The notes under the pieces are model-generated. The model worked only from the letters and a program-made list of their open reading frames with translations, had not been told where the DNA came from and ran no database searches. A stretch of 6,182 nucleotides of DNA from the NCBI GenBank assembly GCA_007119835.1, contig SKOX01000353.1, forward strand, positions 1 through 6,182, in the 5' to 3' direction. The DNA is from Paracoccaceae bacterium. GTDB taxonomy: Bacteria > Pseudomonadota > Alphaproteobacteria > Rhodobacterales > Rhodobacteraceae. This document shows, one piece after another, positions 6,176 through 6,182 of this stretch. The number at the start of each line of letters is the position of its first letter. Positions within the stretch are counted from its first letter, which is position 1. Position numbers and translations under genes: made by a program.

Positions 6176-6182
6176 GTCGCTC

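Noticed and set aside
1..6182. CRISPR array, insertion sequence, tRNA/rRNA gene, integrase or attachment site
   Set aside because: No regularly spaced repeats, transposase or integrase motifs, cloverleaf-like sequence or flanking direct repeats were seen when reading both strands.

Overview
This 6.2 kb window is GC-rich chromosomal DNA (by eye roughly two-thirds G+C) with tightly packed genes. The best guess is an alphaproteobacterium, probably of the Rhodobacter/Roseobacter type. The reasons are the codon usage, the argD-argF-Hsp33 neighbourhood, the alphaproteobacterial wording of the ornithine-binding segment of ArgF, and the TAXI-type TRAP transporter. This assignment comes from recognising protein families, not from a database search.

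Layout. The + strand opens inside hslO (Hsp33), of which only the C-terminal half is present (1-486), including the full redox zinc motif. A 185-base gap follows. It holds a possible promoter with an overlapping dyad, a second dyad, and a hairpin that covers part of the next gene's ribosome binding site. Next is a two-gene TRAP transporter operon of the TAXI class: a secreted substrate-binding protein (672-1652), a 70-base junction with a strong 11-bp hairpin, and a fused DctQ/DctM-like permease (1723-3921). A 142-base convergent gap (3922-4063) contains two strong hairpins that probably end transcription from both sides. On the - strand, argD (from 6162 or 6165 down to 4987) and argF (4990 down to 4064) form an overlapping ATGA pair.

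How the genes work together. ArgD and ArgF carry out two steps of ornithine/arginine biosynthesis and are translationally coupled. The TAXI protein would capture a solute in the periplasm and pass it to the fused permease for ion-driven uptake. The substrate cannot be read from the sequence. Hsp33 is an oxidation-activated holdase chaperone with no evident functional link to its neighbours here.

No undescribed biological system is visible. All five genes belong to well-known families. The points most worth a second look are RNA-level: a hairpin overlapping the Shine-Dalgarno sequence of the binding-protein gene, two hairpins at the binding-protein/permease junction, and the apparent placement of the transporter between argF and an oppositely oriented hslO. 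Two long antisense reading frames, rich in Asp, His, Arg and Glu, lie opposite the transporter genes and were rejected as coding shadows.
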